Positions 7,451-15,225 of a DNA stretch of 38,889 nt are shown in pieces. The notes under the pieces are model-generated. The model saw only the letters and a program-made list of their open reading frames with translations. It searched no databases and was not told the origin of the DNA. This stretch comes from Treponema sp. (lineage in GTDB: Bacteria > Spirochaetota > Spirochaetia > Treponematales > Treponemataceae): assembly GCA_017617115.1 (NCBI GenBank), contig JAFZXA010000047.1:1-38889 (forward strand), in the 5' to 3' direction. The position numbers were made by a program, and so were the translations under genes. The first letter of the stretch is position 1. Each line of letters starts with the position of its first letter.

Positions 7451-7479
7451 AGTATAGTATATTACTATTATTTTTACAA
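7451..7479 (-). promoter_or_regulatory. Promoter of the small basic peptide gene
   Basis: On the minus strand TTGTAA (7479-7474), a 17-bp spacer and TATACT (7456-7451). The start would be near 7444, about 70 nt before the peptide start. Confidence 0.6.
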
Positions 7480-7489
7480 GTATTATATA

Positions 7490-7519
7490 TTAACAAAGCG
7501 TATAGTTATTAGGTACTAT
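7490..7519 (+). promoter_or_regulatory. Promoter-like sequence before the GC-rich repeat
   Basis: TTAACA (7490-7495), an 18-bp spacer and TACTAT (7514-7519). The 11 bases TTAACAAAGCG recur at 7638-7648, where they form the -35 of the ABC operon promoter. The two copies bracket the GC-rich repeat at 7520-7617. Confidence 0.35.
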
Positions 7520-7617
7520 CGGGTTTTAGGGCTGAGCCCTAGGAGAGGGGGTAGCGGAAAAGACCGGAACGAGCGAAAGCGAGTGAGGACTTTGGAGCGA
7601 GGGGCAGGCGCCCCTTT
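7520..7617 (-). repeat. GC-rich ~100-bp repeat element, copy 1
   Basis: Read on the minus strand it begins AAAGGGGCGCCTGCCCCTCGC, passes through a small CGAG-type hairpin, then TACCCCCT and ends CCCTAAAACCCG. Copy 2 at 36172-36272 has the same ends, but its central part differs in sequence while still being inverted-repeat rich. The element stands out by base composition from the A+T-rich flanks. Confidence 0.65.
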
Positions 7618-7637
7618 GTGCGATAACAAACAATTAT

Positions 7638-7666
7638 TTAACAAAGCGCGGTTTTTTCATTATAAT
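7638..7666 (+). promoter_or_regulatory. Promoter of the ABC transporter operon
   Basis: TTAACA (7638-7643), exactly 17 bp, TATAAT (7661-7666). The start is near 7673, so the REP-like repeat 7671-7704 forms most of the 5' leader before the GGAGG at 7713-7717. Confidence 0.7.
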
Positions 7667-7670
7667 GTAA

Positions 7671-7704
7671 TGGATTGCTTCGCCCTTTGGGCTCGCAATG
7701 ACGA
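7671..7704. repeat. REP-like repeat in the leader of the ABC operon
   Basis: GGATTGCTTCGCCC, TTT, GGGCTCGCAATGACG: an imperfect palindrome of the same family as 1625-1676. An in-frame ATG inside it (7698) is not the gene start. Confidence 0.65.
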
Positions 7705-7724
7705 CATTTTTTTGGAGGCTCAAA

Positions 7725-8648
7725 ATGATTGAGGTTTCCCACGTATCCCGAAACTTTGGGACTTTTCGTGCGGTAAATGATGTGAGTTTTTCCATACCGA
7801 CCGGGCAGATTGTTGGTTTGCTTGGACCAAACGGTGCTGGTAAAACTACTACGATGCGAATGATTACCGGATTCCTGGCTCCTACCGATGGTCAGATTTT
7901 TATTGACGGTGAGGATATTACAAAAGCGCCTGTTGAATCTAAAAAGAAAATTGGTTATATGCCTGAGTCGGCTCCGCTTTATGGCGAGATGATTGTTGAA
8001 GATTATCTTAAGTATGTTGCACAAATGCATGGAGAAAATCCGGAAGAAAAGGTTCCGGCTCTTTGTAAGGAATGCGGGCTCAAAGAAGTTATGAGTAAAA
8101 ATATTTCGGAGCTTTCGCGCGGTAACCGTCAGCGTGTTTCGCTTGCACATGCCCTTATGGCAGACCCGGAGATTCTTATTCTTGATGAACCAACTTCTGG
8201 TCTTGACCCTAACCAGGTAGAAGACGTTCGTGCAATTATCCGCGAAATTGGTAAAACTCGAACAGTTATTGTTTCAACTCATATTCTTAGCGAAGTTGAA
8301 ACCTTGTGTTCACGCGCAATCATCATCAGCGGCGGAAAGGTTGTTGCCGACAGCTCTATTGAAAATCTTAAAAACAGCATTGGTTCTTCTACAACAGTAT
8401 TTGTTGAGTTTGACGGCGATGCTAAAAAGGCAGAAGCTGCTGCCCGCTCTGTAGAAGGCGTTGCAAATGTTTCTTCTAATAAAGTAGAAAACGGTCATAA
8501 CGAAGTTGTTGTTTCTGTAAATGGTGAAGCAGAAATCCGCCCGGCACTTGTTAAAAAACTTATTGAAACCGGCTGTGATATTTATGCAATGGCAATGCAG
8601 TCTAATACTCTTGAAGACGTATTCCATGCACTCACGGAGGCAAAGTAA
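7725..8648 (+). CDS. ABC transporter ATP-binding protein (GldA/NosF/CcmA-like)
   Basis: This 307-residue ABC ATPase has Walker A GPNGAGKTTT at about residue 37, signature LSRGNRQRVSLAHAL (a variant of LSGGQ), Walker B ILILDEPTSGLDP and switch histidine VSTHIL. A C-terminal ~80-residue extension is typical of drug- and gliding-type ABC-2 ATPases. The start is ATG 7725, with GGAGG 7 nt upstream. The upstream ATG at 7698 lies in a repeat. The stop touches the permease gene that follows. With the next three genes it forms a GldA-GldF-GldG-type ABC-2 system plus a DUF4340 protein. Its substrate is unknown in spirochaetes. Confidence 0.92.
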   Translation: MIEVSHVSRNFGTFRAVNDVSFSIPTGQIVGLLGPNGAGKTTTMRMITGFLAPTDGQIFIDGEDITKAPVESKKKIGYMPESAPLYGEMIVEDYLKYVAQMHGENPEEKVPALCKECGLKEVMSKNISELSRGNRQRVSLAHALMADPEILILDEPTSGLDPNQVEDVRAIIREIGKTRTVIVSTHILSEVETLCSRAIIISGGKVVADSSIENLKNSIGSSTTVFVEFDGDAKKAEAAARSVEGVANVSSNKVENGHNEVVVSVNGEAEIRPALVKKLIETGCDIYAMAMQSNTLEDVFHALTEAK

Positions 8649-9380
8649 ATGAGCGACACTAAAACTAAAGCAAAAAATCCTGCCTTTGTAATTATGCGCA
8701 GGGAATTGCGTTCTTATTTTTCAGGTCCAATAGGCTACATTGTTACAGGACTTTTTCTTGTATTAAACGGACTTTTGTTTTTTGCAGCCTTCTTCCTTCA
8801 GAACAGGGCAGAGCTCCGAAACTTCTTCAGCTTACTTCCAATGCTGCTTTCGTTCTTTATTCCGGCTATAACAATGCGCGTGTTCTCTGAAGAAAAACGC
8901 GTTGGTTCTATAGAAACCTTGATGACACTTCCTGTTCGCGAGCTTGATGTTGTAACAGGAAAATATCTTGCTGTTCTTATTGAATCTCTTGTAATGCTTG
9001 CACCAACTTTGTTCTATGTAATTACTGCCGAGATTTTTGGTTCTCCAGATTACGGTCCTATTATTGGCGGCTATCTTGGAGCAATCTTTATTATTGCAGC
9101 TTACAGTGCAATAGGATTGTTCTGTTCTTCAATTACAAAAAATCAGATTATTGCATTTGCGGTTGCCATGGCAATTTGTCTGGCACTCACTTTTGTAGAA
9201 TCGTTCCTTGTGTTCCTGCCGGACGGAATTGTAAAATTCTTTTCATTCATTTCGGCTTCGGTTCACTTTGGTTCAATTTCAAAAGGAATCTTAGATACCC
9301 GCGACTTGCTTTATTTTGTTTCATTAACAGCGTTGTTCTTTGTGTGCACAGTTCGTGCCGAAGCAAAAAATAAAATGTAG
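8649..9380 (+). CDS. ABC-2 type permease (GldF-like)
   Basis: This 243-residue integral membrane protein has six predicted helices. It begins with the hallmark FVIMRRELRSYFSGPIGYIV and carries FFIPAITMRVFSEEKRVGSIETLMTLP, the cytosolic coupling segment of ABC-2 permeases resembling GldF. It starts directly after the ATPase stop and uses GGAGG embedded in the ATPase end. It pairs with the 7725-8648 ATPase and with the GldG-like protein next to it. Confidence 0.88.
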   Translation: MSDTKTKAKNPAFVIMRRELRSYFSGPIGYIVTGLFLVLNGLLFFAAFFLQNRAELRNFFSLLPMLLSFFIPAITMRVFSEEKRVGSIETLMTLPVRELDVVTGKYLAVLIESLVMLAPTLFYVITAEIFGSPDYGPIIGGYLGAIFIIAAYSAIGLFCSSITKNQIIAFAVAMAICLALTFVESFLVFLPDGIVKFFSFISASVHFGSISKGILDTRDLLYFVSLTALFFVCTVRAEAKNKM

Positions 9381-9392
9381 GAGGCCAGAAAG

Positions 9393-11483
9393 ATGAAAAA
9401 GATTATTGAATGGTTTAAAAGTTCTGCTTCTGATTTTGTTTTATTTTTGATTCTTCTTGTTCTCCTTAATTTTGTTGGAAGCAATGCGTATGTTCGTGCC
9501 GACCTTACAAAGCAGAAGTCTTATTCTCTTTCAAAGGCCAGCAAAACTCTTGTAAAAAATCTGGATGAGCCTGTTTCAATCCGTGTGTTCTTTGATAAAA
9601 ATCTTCCGGCTCAGTACAGCGCAATAACTCAGTATGTAGAAGATTTACTTGATGAATACAAGCGTGCAGCAAATAAAAACTTTTCTGTTTCATTTATGGA
9701 TTTGTCTAAGCAGGAAAATCAGGATCTTGCAGCAAACTACGGCCTGCGTCAGGTTCAGATTCAGGAAGTTAATAATAATGAAATTGGTGTAAAGCAAACC
9801 TACATGGGTCTTGCAATTTCTTACGGTGACAATGTTGAACTTATAGATCCAATTTCAAGCTCTGATGGTTTTGAATACAAGCTTACATCAACAATTTCAA
9901 AAATGATTAACACTGCGGCTTCGCTTGAAACTCTTAAAGGCGATGATAAGATTCAGCTTTATGTAATTATGAGCAGCGCAATAAAATCGCTCAGGATTTC
10001 TGGAGTAGACACACTTGAATCGGAAATTGAAAAAATCTGTCGTGAAATAAACAAACAGAAAATGGATAAGCTTGAGTTCAGTGCAATTCATCCGGCAGTA
10101 GATGAAGTAAGCAACTACACAGACCGTTATGGAATTCAACCAATCAATTACCGAAATGCAAACGGCCAGGTAGAAACCGGATGTATTGGTGTTGTTGTTG
10201 AATATGGTGAACGATTTGTAGCGCTTCCAATTCAGATTCAGGATATTTTCTTTAATAATTATGCAGTTGTTGGAACAGACACTGCCGAAGAAGATATTAA
10301 TTCTGCAATACAAAGTCTTATTTCTAAGCCAACTCAGTTTGGATACATTGTAGGAAACGGTGAACTTGATTTGCTTACCGATGAAGGTGCTTCGGGCTTT
10401 AATACAGTTCTTTCTGATTTGTACGAAATCAAAACTCTTGATTTGTCAGAGGATGATATTCCTGCTTCGATGAAGAGCATTGTAATTAATGGTCCAAAGC
10501 AGGATATGACTGAAGAAGAATTGTACAAAATTGACCAGTTCATTATGCGTGGCGGAAACGTACTTTTCCTTGTTGATCCTTTGCAGGAATATCAGTCAAA
10601 TAATTCTTTCTACGGACAAACAACTTCTTATGCCGAAAATGATGTAAACATAAACAGATTGCTCGAAAAATACGGAGTTACAATCAAAAAAGAATATGTA
10701 ATGGATGAGCAGTGCTGCCAGACTTATCATAATTCTTACGGAATCCTTCAGCTTTACTGGGCACCACTTTTGCAGAAGGAACAGATGAATGCAAAGAATT
10801 CAATTACAAGTAATCTTGGAAATGTAATTATGCTTCAGAGTGGTCCGCTCGAAATTAAAGAAACAGCCGGTGTAAAATCTACTGTTCTTGTTGAATCTAG
10901 TGAAAAAGCCTGGACAGAGCAGCCGGACGGACTTATGCTTAATCCTTTGATGCTTGCTCCAGCCGAAAAGCTTGAAAAGAAAACTCTTATGGTTTTGCTT
11001 GAAGGTGAATTTGAAAGTGCCTTTGATCAGGCTCCGGTTTCTGAAGATAAAGAAAATGAAGGCGAAGGCGATTATGCAATTTCAACACATCTTTCAAAGA
11101 GCAAGCAGGCTGGTAAGATTATTGTTGCCGGTACTTCTTTGATTACAACACCACAAGTATTTACAGAAGATGGTTCTCAGGGAATTGCTCTTTTGCTCAT
11201 AAACGCAATTGATTATTTGAACGGAAACGAAGAGCTTTGTAAAATGCGTTCAAAGGGTGTTTCTATAAATGTTTTGAATACAGACTCAAAAGCAAAGGTA
11301 ACCTTCTTCCAGTTGTTCAACGAATACGGTCTTGCAATATTTGTTTTACTTGCAGGTCTGATTATCTGGAGAATGAGAATCAAACGAAAGGCAAGAATAA
11401 ACAAATTCTATAATCCTGATGATGACCGTTTTATTGAAAATGACAAAAAAGATAATGACAAGAAAAGTGAGGCAGAAGCATGA
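9393..11483 (+). CDS. GldG-like ABC transporter auxiliary protein
   Basis: This 696-residue protein has one membrane helix near the N terminus (FVLFLILLVLLNFVGSNAYV, about 16-35), a large extracytoplasmic part and a second helix near the C terminus (LAIFVLLAGLIIWRMRIKRK), then a charged tail. The N-terminal ectodomain (SLSKASKTLVKNLDEPVSIRVFF) is characteristic of the ABC_transp_aux / GldG family. The ...IMRGGNVLFLVDP segment resembles the GATase-like fold of the same family. GGAGG precedes the start by 7 nt, and it overlaps the next gene by 4 nt. In Bacteroidetes the homologue is tied to gliding; here the role is unknown. Confidence 0.85.
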   Translation: MKKIIEWFKSSASDFVLFLILLVLLNFVGSNAYVRADLTKQKSYSLSKASKTLVKNLDEPVSIRVFFDKNLPAQYSAITQYVEDLLDEYKRAANKNFSVSFMDLSKQENQDLAANYGLRQVQIQEVNNNEIGVKQTYMGLAISYGDNVELIDPISSSDGFEYKLTSTISKMINTAASLETLKGDDKIQLYVIMSSAIKSLRISGVDTLESEIEKICREINKQKMDKLEFSAIHPAVDEVSNYTDRYGIQPINYRNANGQVETGCIGVVVEYGERFVALPIQIQDIFFNNYAVVGTDTAEEDINSAIQSLISKPTQFGYIVGNGELDLLTDEGASGFNTVLSDLYEIKTLDLSEDDIPASMKSIVINGPKQDMTEEELYKIDQFIMRGGNVLFLVDPLQEYQSNNSFYGQTTSYAENDVNINRLLEKYGVTIKKEYVMDEQCCQTYHNSYGILQLYWAPLLQKEQMNAKNSITSNLGNVIMLQSGPLEIKETAGVKSTVLVESSEKAWTEQPDGLMLNPLMLAPAEKLEKKTLMVLLEGEFESAFDQAPVSEDKENEGEGDYAISTHLSKSKQAGKIIVAGTSLITTPQVFTEDGSQGIALLLINAIDYLNGNEELCKMRSKGVSINVLNTDSKAKVTFFQLFNEYGLAIFVLLAGLIIWRMRIKRKARINKFYNPDDDRFIENDKKDNDKKSEAEA

Positions 11484-12403
11484 AAACACGTAAAATAGTT
11501 TTAATTGCCGCCGACGTAATTTTGCTGATTGTCGGTATTGTTCAGATAATCTTGAATACAAGAAGTACAGTAAAGAGTTTTACTTTTTCAGAAACTCCAG
11601 ACAAAATTGTAATTGAAAAGAGTGACGGAAATCTTACTATTGTAAGCGAAGACGGCAAATGGTTAATAAATGATGAAAAGTATGAAGCAAATGAATCGAA
11701 TGTAGATTCAATGGTTGATTACGCAAAGAATATCAAGGCTCTTGATAGAGTTGCAAGTCTTTCAAACGCTGCTTCGGTTTCTAAGTACGAGTTTGATGAA
11801 GACAACGCCATTAAGGTAACAATAAGTGCCGGTGAAAAAGAACTCAGAACCTTTACACTTGGTAAAGATGCAACAACAGGCATTCAGTGTTATGCAACTG
11901 TAAATGGCTCAAATGATATTTATTTAGTCGATGGTGACTACAGAAATGTCTACGATAAAACTTTAGACCAGCTTCGCAGCAAGACAATTTATACTGTTGA
12001 TGCTGTTGATATTTCTTCTGTTTCTGTTACTCCTGTAGGTGAAGAAACCTGGGCTGTTTCGCGAACAGGTGATACTGAAAATCTTGTATGGAATATTTCT
12101 GGTTCAAATGTTACTCTTGATGCTCAAAAGGCTGCAGACTGGCTCAATTCTTTCAACACTCTTGTTACAAACAAGTGGCATGGAAAAACTGATGATCTTG
12201 GTGGTGAGCCTTATGTTGCTGTTCAGGTTGGAACTACAAAAGGTACAGTTACAATTGAAACCTACATTGTACCGGCTGATCCGGAAGATGAAGGCTCTTC
12301 AAACCTTTATTATGCTAAGTGCAATAAATCACCTTACTGGTTTGAAATTGCTTCTTACAATTTCTCAAAGTTCCAGAAGACTCCGGAAGATTTGCAGAAA
12401 TGA
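11480..12403 (+). CDS. DUF4340 domain-containing protein
   Basis: This 307-residue protein has one N-terminal helix (IVLIAADVILLIVGIVQII) and an all-extracytoplasmic remainder. Repeats of the form ITIVSEDGKWLINDEKYEAN / ISSVSVTPVGEETWAVSR match the DUF4340 pattern that regularly follows GldG-type genes. It overlaps the GldG-like gene by ATGA and the pth gene by 4 nt, so the whole set is translationally coupled. It probably works with the ABC-2 complex at the envelope; molecular function unknown. Confidence 0.8.
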   Translation: MKTRKIVLIAADVILLIVGIVQIILNTRSTVKSFTFSETPDKIVIEKSDGNLTIVSEDGKWLINDEKYEANESNVDSMVDYAKNIKALDRVASLSNAASVSKYEFDEDNAIKVTISAGEKELRTFTLGKDATTGIQCYATVNGSNDIYLVDGDYRNVYDKTLDQLRSKTIYTVDAVDISSVSVTPVGEETWAVSRTGDTENLVWNISGSNVTLDAQKAADWLNSFNTLVTNKWHGKTDDLGGEPYVAVQVGTTKGTVTIETYIVPADPEDEGSSNLYYAKCNKSPYWFEIASYNFSKFQKTPEDLQK

Positions 12404-13056
12404 TAAAGCTTGTTGCGTTTCTGGGAAACTATGGAAGGGAATACGAAAAGACCCGTCATAATGTTGCCTGGTATTTTGAAGATTCTCTTCCGTTTGCAAG
12501 TCGCTTGAGCTGGCAGGGTAAGTTCAAGGGAGAAATTGCTTCGTGCACTCCTTTTGAACTTTCGCAGTGGGCATGCGACTACAAGATTTGTTCTAAAAAA
12601 GACGGAACTCCTGTTCTTGTACCGGAAGACGCACCTGCACATATTTATTTTTTAAAACCAATGACATATATGAATTTGAGCGGCGACAGTATAATTGAAG
12701 CCGCCGGTTTCTATAAAATTCTGCCCCAAGAAATACTTGTTGTTCACGATGAACTTGAGCTTGAACAGGGATTTGTCAGTCTTAAATGGAGCGGGGGCCT
12801 TGGTGGTCATAACGGACTTCGTTCTACAAAAGCGGTTTTGAATACTGCCGATTTCTGGCGTCTTCGTTTTGGAATTGGCAGACCTGAAAATCCAAACATT
12901 GGAATTGCCGATTATGTTTTGAGCCGCTTTACCGATGAGCAGCAGGAAATCATGCAGAATGTATTCAGCCAGACAAACCTGCTTTTGGTTAAGCTGCTTC
13001 TTGCACCGGAACCAAAAAAATTAATTGACGCCTGGGGTAAAAAGAAGCTGGTCTAG
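12400..13056 (+). CDS. pth: Peptidyl-tRNA hydrolase
   Basis: This 218-residue enzyme releases tRNA from dropped-off peptidyl-tRNA. The catalytic His is in YEKTRHNVAW (about residue 21) and Asn in FLGNYGREY (about 10). FLKPMTYMNLSG, the Asp in VVHDELELEQG and GGHNGLRS follow in order. It is slightly longer than typical Pth (~190) because of an insertion at about 50-80. It is the last gene of the ABC operon, translationally coupled to the DUF4340 gene. Its 3' end overlaps the convergent oxidoreductase gene by 4 nt, leaving no space for a separate terminator. Confidence 0.93.
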   Translation: MIKLVAFLGNYGREYEKTRHNVAWYFEDSLPFASRLSWQGKFKGEIASCTPFELSQWACDYKICSKKDGTPVLVPEDAPAHIYFLKPMTYMNLSGDSIIEAAGFYKILPQEILVVHDELELEQGFVSLKWSGGLGGHNGLRSTKAVLNTADFWRLRFGIGRPENPNIGIADYVLSRFTDEQQEIMQNVFSQTNLLLVKLLLAPEPKKLIDAWGKKKLV

Positions 13057-14669
13057 CGGCTAAGGGCCGTGGCTATAGCTCTTGCTGCATTTTCGCCGTC
13101 CATGGCGCTTGAAACAATTCCACCTGCATAACCGCTGCCTTCACCGGCAGGGTAAAGACCTTTTAATCCTTCACATTCAAAAGTCTCTTTGTTACGTAAA
13201 ATTCGTACCGGTGTGCTTGTTCTTGTTTCCGGGGCAATCATAAGAGCCTGCGGGCATATAAAGCCTTTCATGCTCTGGTCAATCTGGCGAAATCCTTGTG
13301 CAAGTTTTTTTGAGATAAGTGGTGGAAGCCATTCATTAAGTGCAGAACTTACAATTCCCGGTGTGTAACTTGACGGCGGCAGTTTGTTGGCTGCAGTTTG
13401 CATTCCTGCAAGAAAATCAACAAGGAGCTGTGCCGGTGCTGCCTGACCGTTTCCATTTGTTTTTGCATCCTGTTCAATTTTTGTACGGAATAAAAGTCCT
13501 GCAAGGGCGGGGGTGCCTGCTTTTACTGCGGCTGCCTGGTATTCCTGTGGAATATCTTCGGGGCGAACTTCTACAACAATGGCGGCATTTGACCATTTAG
13601 AATTACGTGCCGCAGCAGACATTCCGTTTACAACAATTTCATCTGGTCCGCTTGCCGAAGGAACAACAAAGCCGCCCGGACACATACAGAACGAATAAAC
13701 ACCGCGACCATCAACCTGTGTTGTAACTCTGTATTCTGCAGCACCAAGGTTTTCGGAACCTTTTTCGTTTTGTTTTCCGTGATATTGCAGCTGGTCAATT
13801 ACAGCACGAGGATGCTCAACACGAACTCCCATTGCAAAAGTTTTAGCTTCAAGACTTTGCGGGGCAGCGCGGGCCAGCAACATGTAAATATCAGTTGCAG
13901 AATGCCCTGTCGCAAGGAGGACAGCGTTACAGGGAATCTTGAGCGGCCCTTCGAGAGCCTCAGGATCCACGGGGCAACACACCACACCCTTCACCTTGCC
14001 ATTTTCAATTACAAAATCAGTGCACTTTGTATTAAAATGCACCTCGCCGCCAAGCTCAATTATTTTTTCGCGTATGGCATTTATTATTTTTGGGAGTCTG
14101 TCTGTTCCAATATGAGGATGTGCGTCTGTTAATATTTTTTCATCTGCACCAAACTCGTTAAAAATCCTCAGAATACTTCCAATATCACCGCGCTTGTTTG
14201 ACCTTGTATAAAGCTTTCCATCAGAAAAAGTTCCCGCTCCGCCTTCTCCAAAACAGTAATTACTTTCGGAGTTCACAAAATCTTTTGTGCTTATAAGTGC
14301 AATATCCTTTCGGCGCTGCGCAGTATCGGGTCCGCGCTCAATAATTACAGGCTTTATTCCGTATTCCAAAAGTTTTAATGCACCAAAAAGTCCGGCGGGT
14401 CCTGAACCAATAATTACAACTGTATGTTTTCCATCAGTTTTTTTCCAGACTGGCAGGGTACTTGCTTTTTCAGGAGGCTCTTCGTCAATATAAACATCAT
14501 ATCGCAAATGAATTTTTACCTGACCGTGCCTTGCATCAACAGAACGCTTACAAAATACAAAATTTTTTCGTCCGCCTTTATTTTTTAGCTGTGCAGTAAC
14601 AAGCTTTTCAATCAGAGATTTATTTTTTTCCTGTTCAGGTTTTACAGTTATTGTAACGGTTTCTTTCAT
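13053..14669 (-). CDS. NAD(P)/FAD-dependent oxidoreductase (COG2509-like)
   Basis: This 538-residue flavoprotein has an N-terminal ~75-residue domain ahead of the dinucleotide-binding motif VVIIGSGPAGLFGALKL (about 84-100). ERGPDTAQRRKD and NYCFGEGGAGTFSDGKLYTR follow, which mark the 'uncharacterised FAD-dependent dehydrogenase' family. GLYPAGEGSGYAGGIVSSAMDG near the C terminus binds FAD. Physiological substrate unknown. Residues about 234-242 (DPEALEGPL) are the translation of a palindromic repeat at 13945-13968 and look like an insertion in a surface loop. No Shine-Dalgarno sequence precedes ATG 14669. A TATAAA hexamer ends 6 nt before it, so the mRNA may be leaderless. Confidence 0.85.
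   Translation of the reverse strand: MKETVTITVKPEQEKNKSLIEKLVTAQLKNKGGRKNFVFCKRSVDARHGQVKIHLRYDVYIDEEPPEKASTLPVWKKTDGKHTVVIIGSGPAGLFGALKLLEYGIKPVIIERGPDTAQRRKDIALISTKDFVNSESNYCFGEGGAGTFSDGKLYTRSNKRGDIGSILRIFNEFGADEKILTDAHPHIGTDRLPKIINAIREKIIELGGEVHFNTKCTDFVIENGKVKGVVCCPVDPEALEGPLKIPCNAVLLATGHSATDIYMLLARAAPQSLEAKTFAMGVRVEHPRAVIDQLQYHGKQNEKGSENLGAAEYRVTTQVDGRGVYSFCMCPGGFVVPSASGPDEIVVNGMSAAARNSKWSNAAIVVEVRPEDIPQEYQAAAVKAGTPALAGLLFRTKIEQDAKTNGNGQAAPAQLLVDFLAGMQTAANKLPPSSYTPGIVSSALNEWLPPLISKKLAQGFRQIDQSMKGFICPQALMIAPETRTSTPVRILRNKETFECEGLKGLYPAGEGSGYAGGIVSSAMDGENAARAIATALSR
13945..13968. repeat. Palindromic repeat inside the oxidoreductase gene
   Basis: GGCCCTTCGAGAGCCTCAGG then ATCC; it shares its core with repeats at 25233-25256 and 27236-27258 and is related to 29930-29954. 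In this frame it encodes Pro-Glu-Ala-Leu-Glu-Gly and keeps the frame open. Confidence 0.75.
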
Positions 14670-14680
14670 AATTGGTTTAT

Positions 14681-14699
14681 AGTTTATACAGTATAAACT
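14681..14699. promoter_or_regulatory. 19-bp perfect palindrome, candidate operator
   Basis: AGTTTATAC-A-GTATAAACT is a perfect inverted repeat with a single central base. It lies in the divergent spacer between the FAD oxidoreductase and SH3-operon starts, just upstream of a minus-strand -10 (TATAAA ending 6 nt before ATG 14669). Its position in the promoter suggests a dimeric repressor site. The regulator is not identifiable. Confidence 0.45.
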
Positions 14700-14704
14700 T
14701 TTTA

Positions 14705-14732
14705 TTTACCTTTGTAAAACTTATGTTATAAT
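14705..14732 (+). promoter_or_regulatory. Promoter of the SH3 / M48 / cyclase operon
   Basis: TTTACC (14705-14710), 16 bp, TATAAT (14727-14732), giving a start near 14739 and a very short leader containing AAGGA. Confidence 0.5.
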
Positions 14733-14751
14733 GTATTTAAGGAAAATGCTT

Positions 14752-15225
14752 ATGAAAAAACTAATAGTTTTATTGGTTGTTTGCTGTCTTGCGGTACCTT
14801 TATTTTCCGCTTCAAAAGCAAAAACTCAGTATGTGGCTATTGATCCTGCCCCTCTTAAGGCAAAACCCGCCGCTTCTTCAAAAAAGGTTGGAACAGCAGA
14901 GTATGCTTCTGCTGTATTAGTGTTGAAGGAAGAAAAATCCTGGGTATATGTACAGCTTGTTTCCGACAAAAGTGTTGAAGGCTGGCTTCCGGCTTCGGCA
15001 TTGACTTCTAAAAAAATCAAAGAAAAAGTAGATGCTACCTCTGCAAATGCCGACGAAATTGCTCTTGCCGGAAAAGGATTTAATTCAACCATAGAAGCAG
15101 TTTATGCAGAACAATATGAAATGAATTTTTCGGTTGTAGATTATATTGAAAGCCTTGGTGCACAGCAGGAAGAAGCTATAGCTTTTGCCCAGGAAGGTCA
15201 GCTTAATGATGGAGGTGCAGAATAA
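14752..15225 (+). CDS. Exported SH3-domain protein
   Basis: This 157-residue protein has a signal peptide (MKKLIVLLVVCCLAVPLFSA) and then a bacterial SH3-type fold at about 25-90 (YVAIDPAPLKAKPAASSKKV, SWVYVQLVSDKSVEGWLPASAL), as found in periplasmic or wall-binding proteins. The C-terminal half is helical and acidic. ATG 14752 is chosen because AAGGA lies 8 nt upstream; the ATG at 14731 falls inside the -10 box. The stop overlaps the next start by one base (TAATG), so it is coupled to the M48 lipoprotein and the cyclase. Confidence 0.75.
   Translation: MKKLIVLLVVCCLAVPLFSASKAKTQYVAIDPAPLKAKPAASSKKVGTAEYASAVLVLKEEKSWVYVQLVSDKSVEGWLPASALTSKKIKEKVDATSANADEIALAGKGFNSTIEAVYAEQYEMNFSVVDYIESLGAQQEEAIAFAQEGQLNDGGAE

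Noticed and set aside
7434-7496. Longer version of the small peptide starting at 7496
   Set aside because: Its first codons lie upstream of and inside the promoter of that gene, so they would not be transcribed.
14731-14751. Upstream ATG for the SH3 protein
   Set aside because: It lies within the -10 hexamer, and the extension would spoil the signal peptide.
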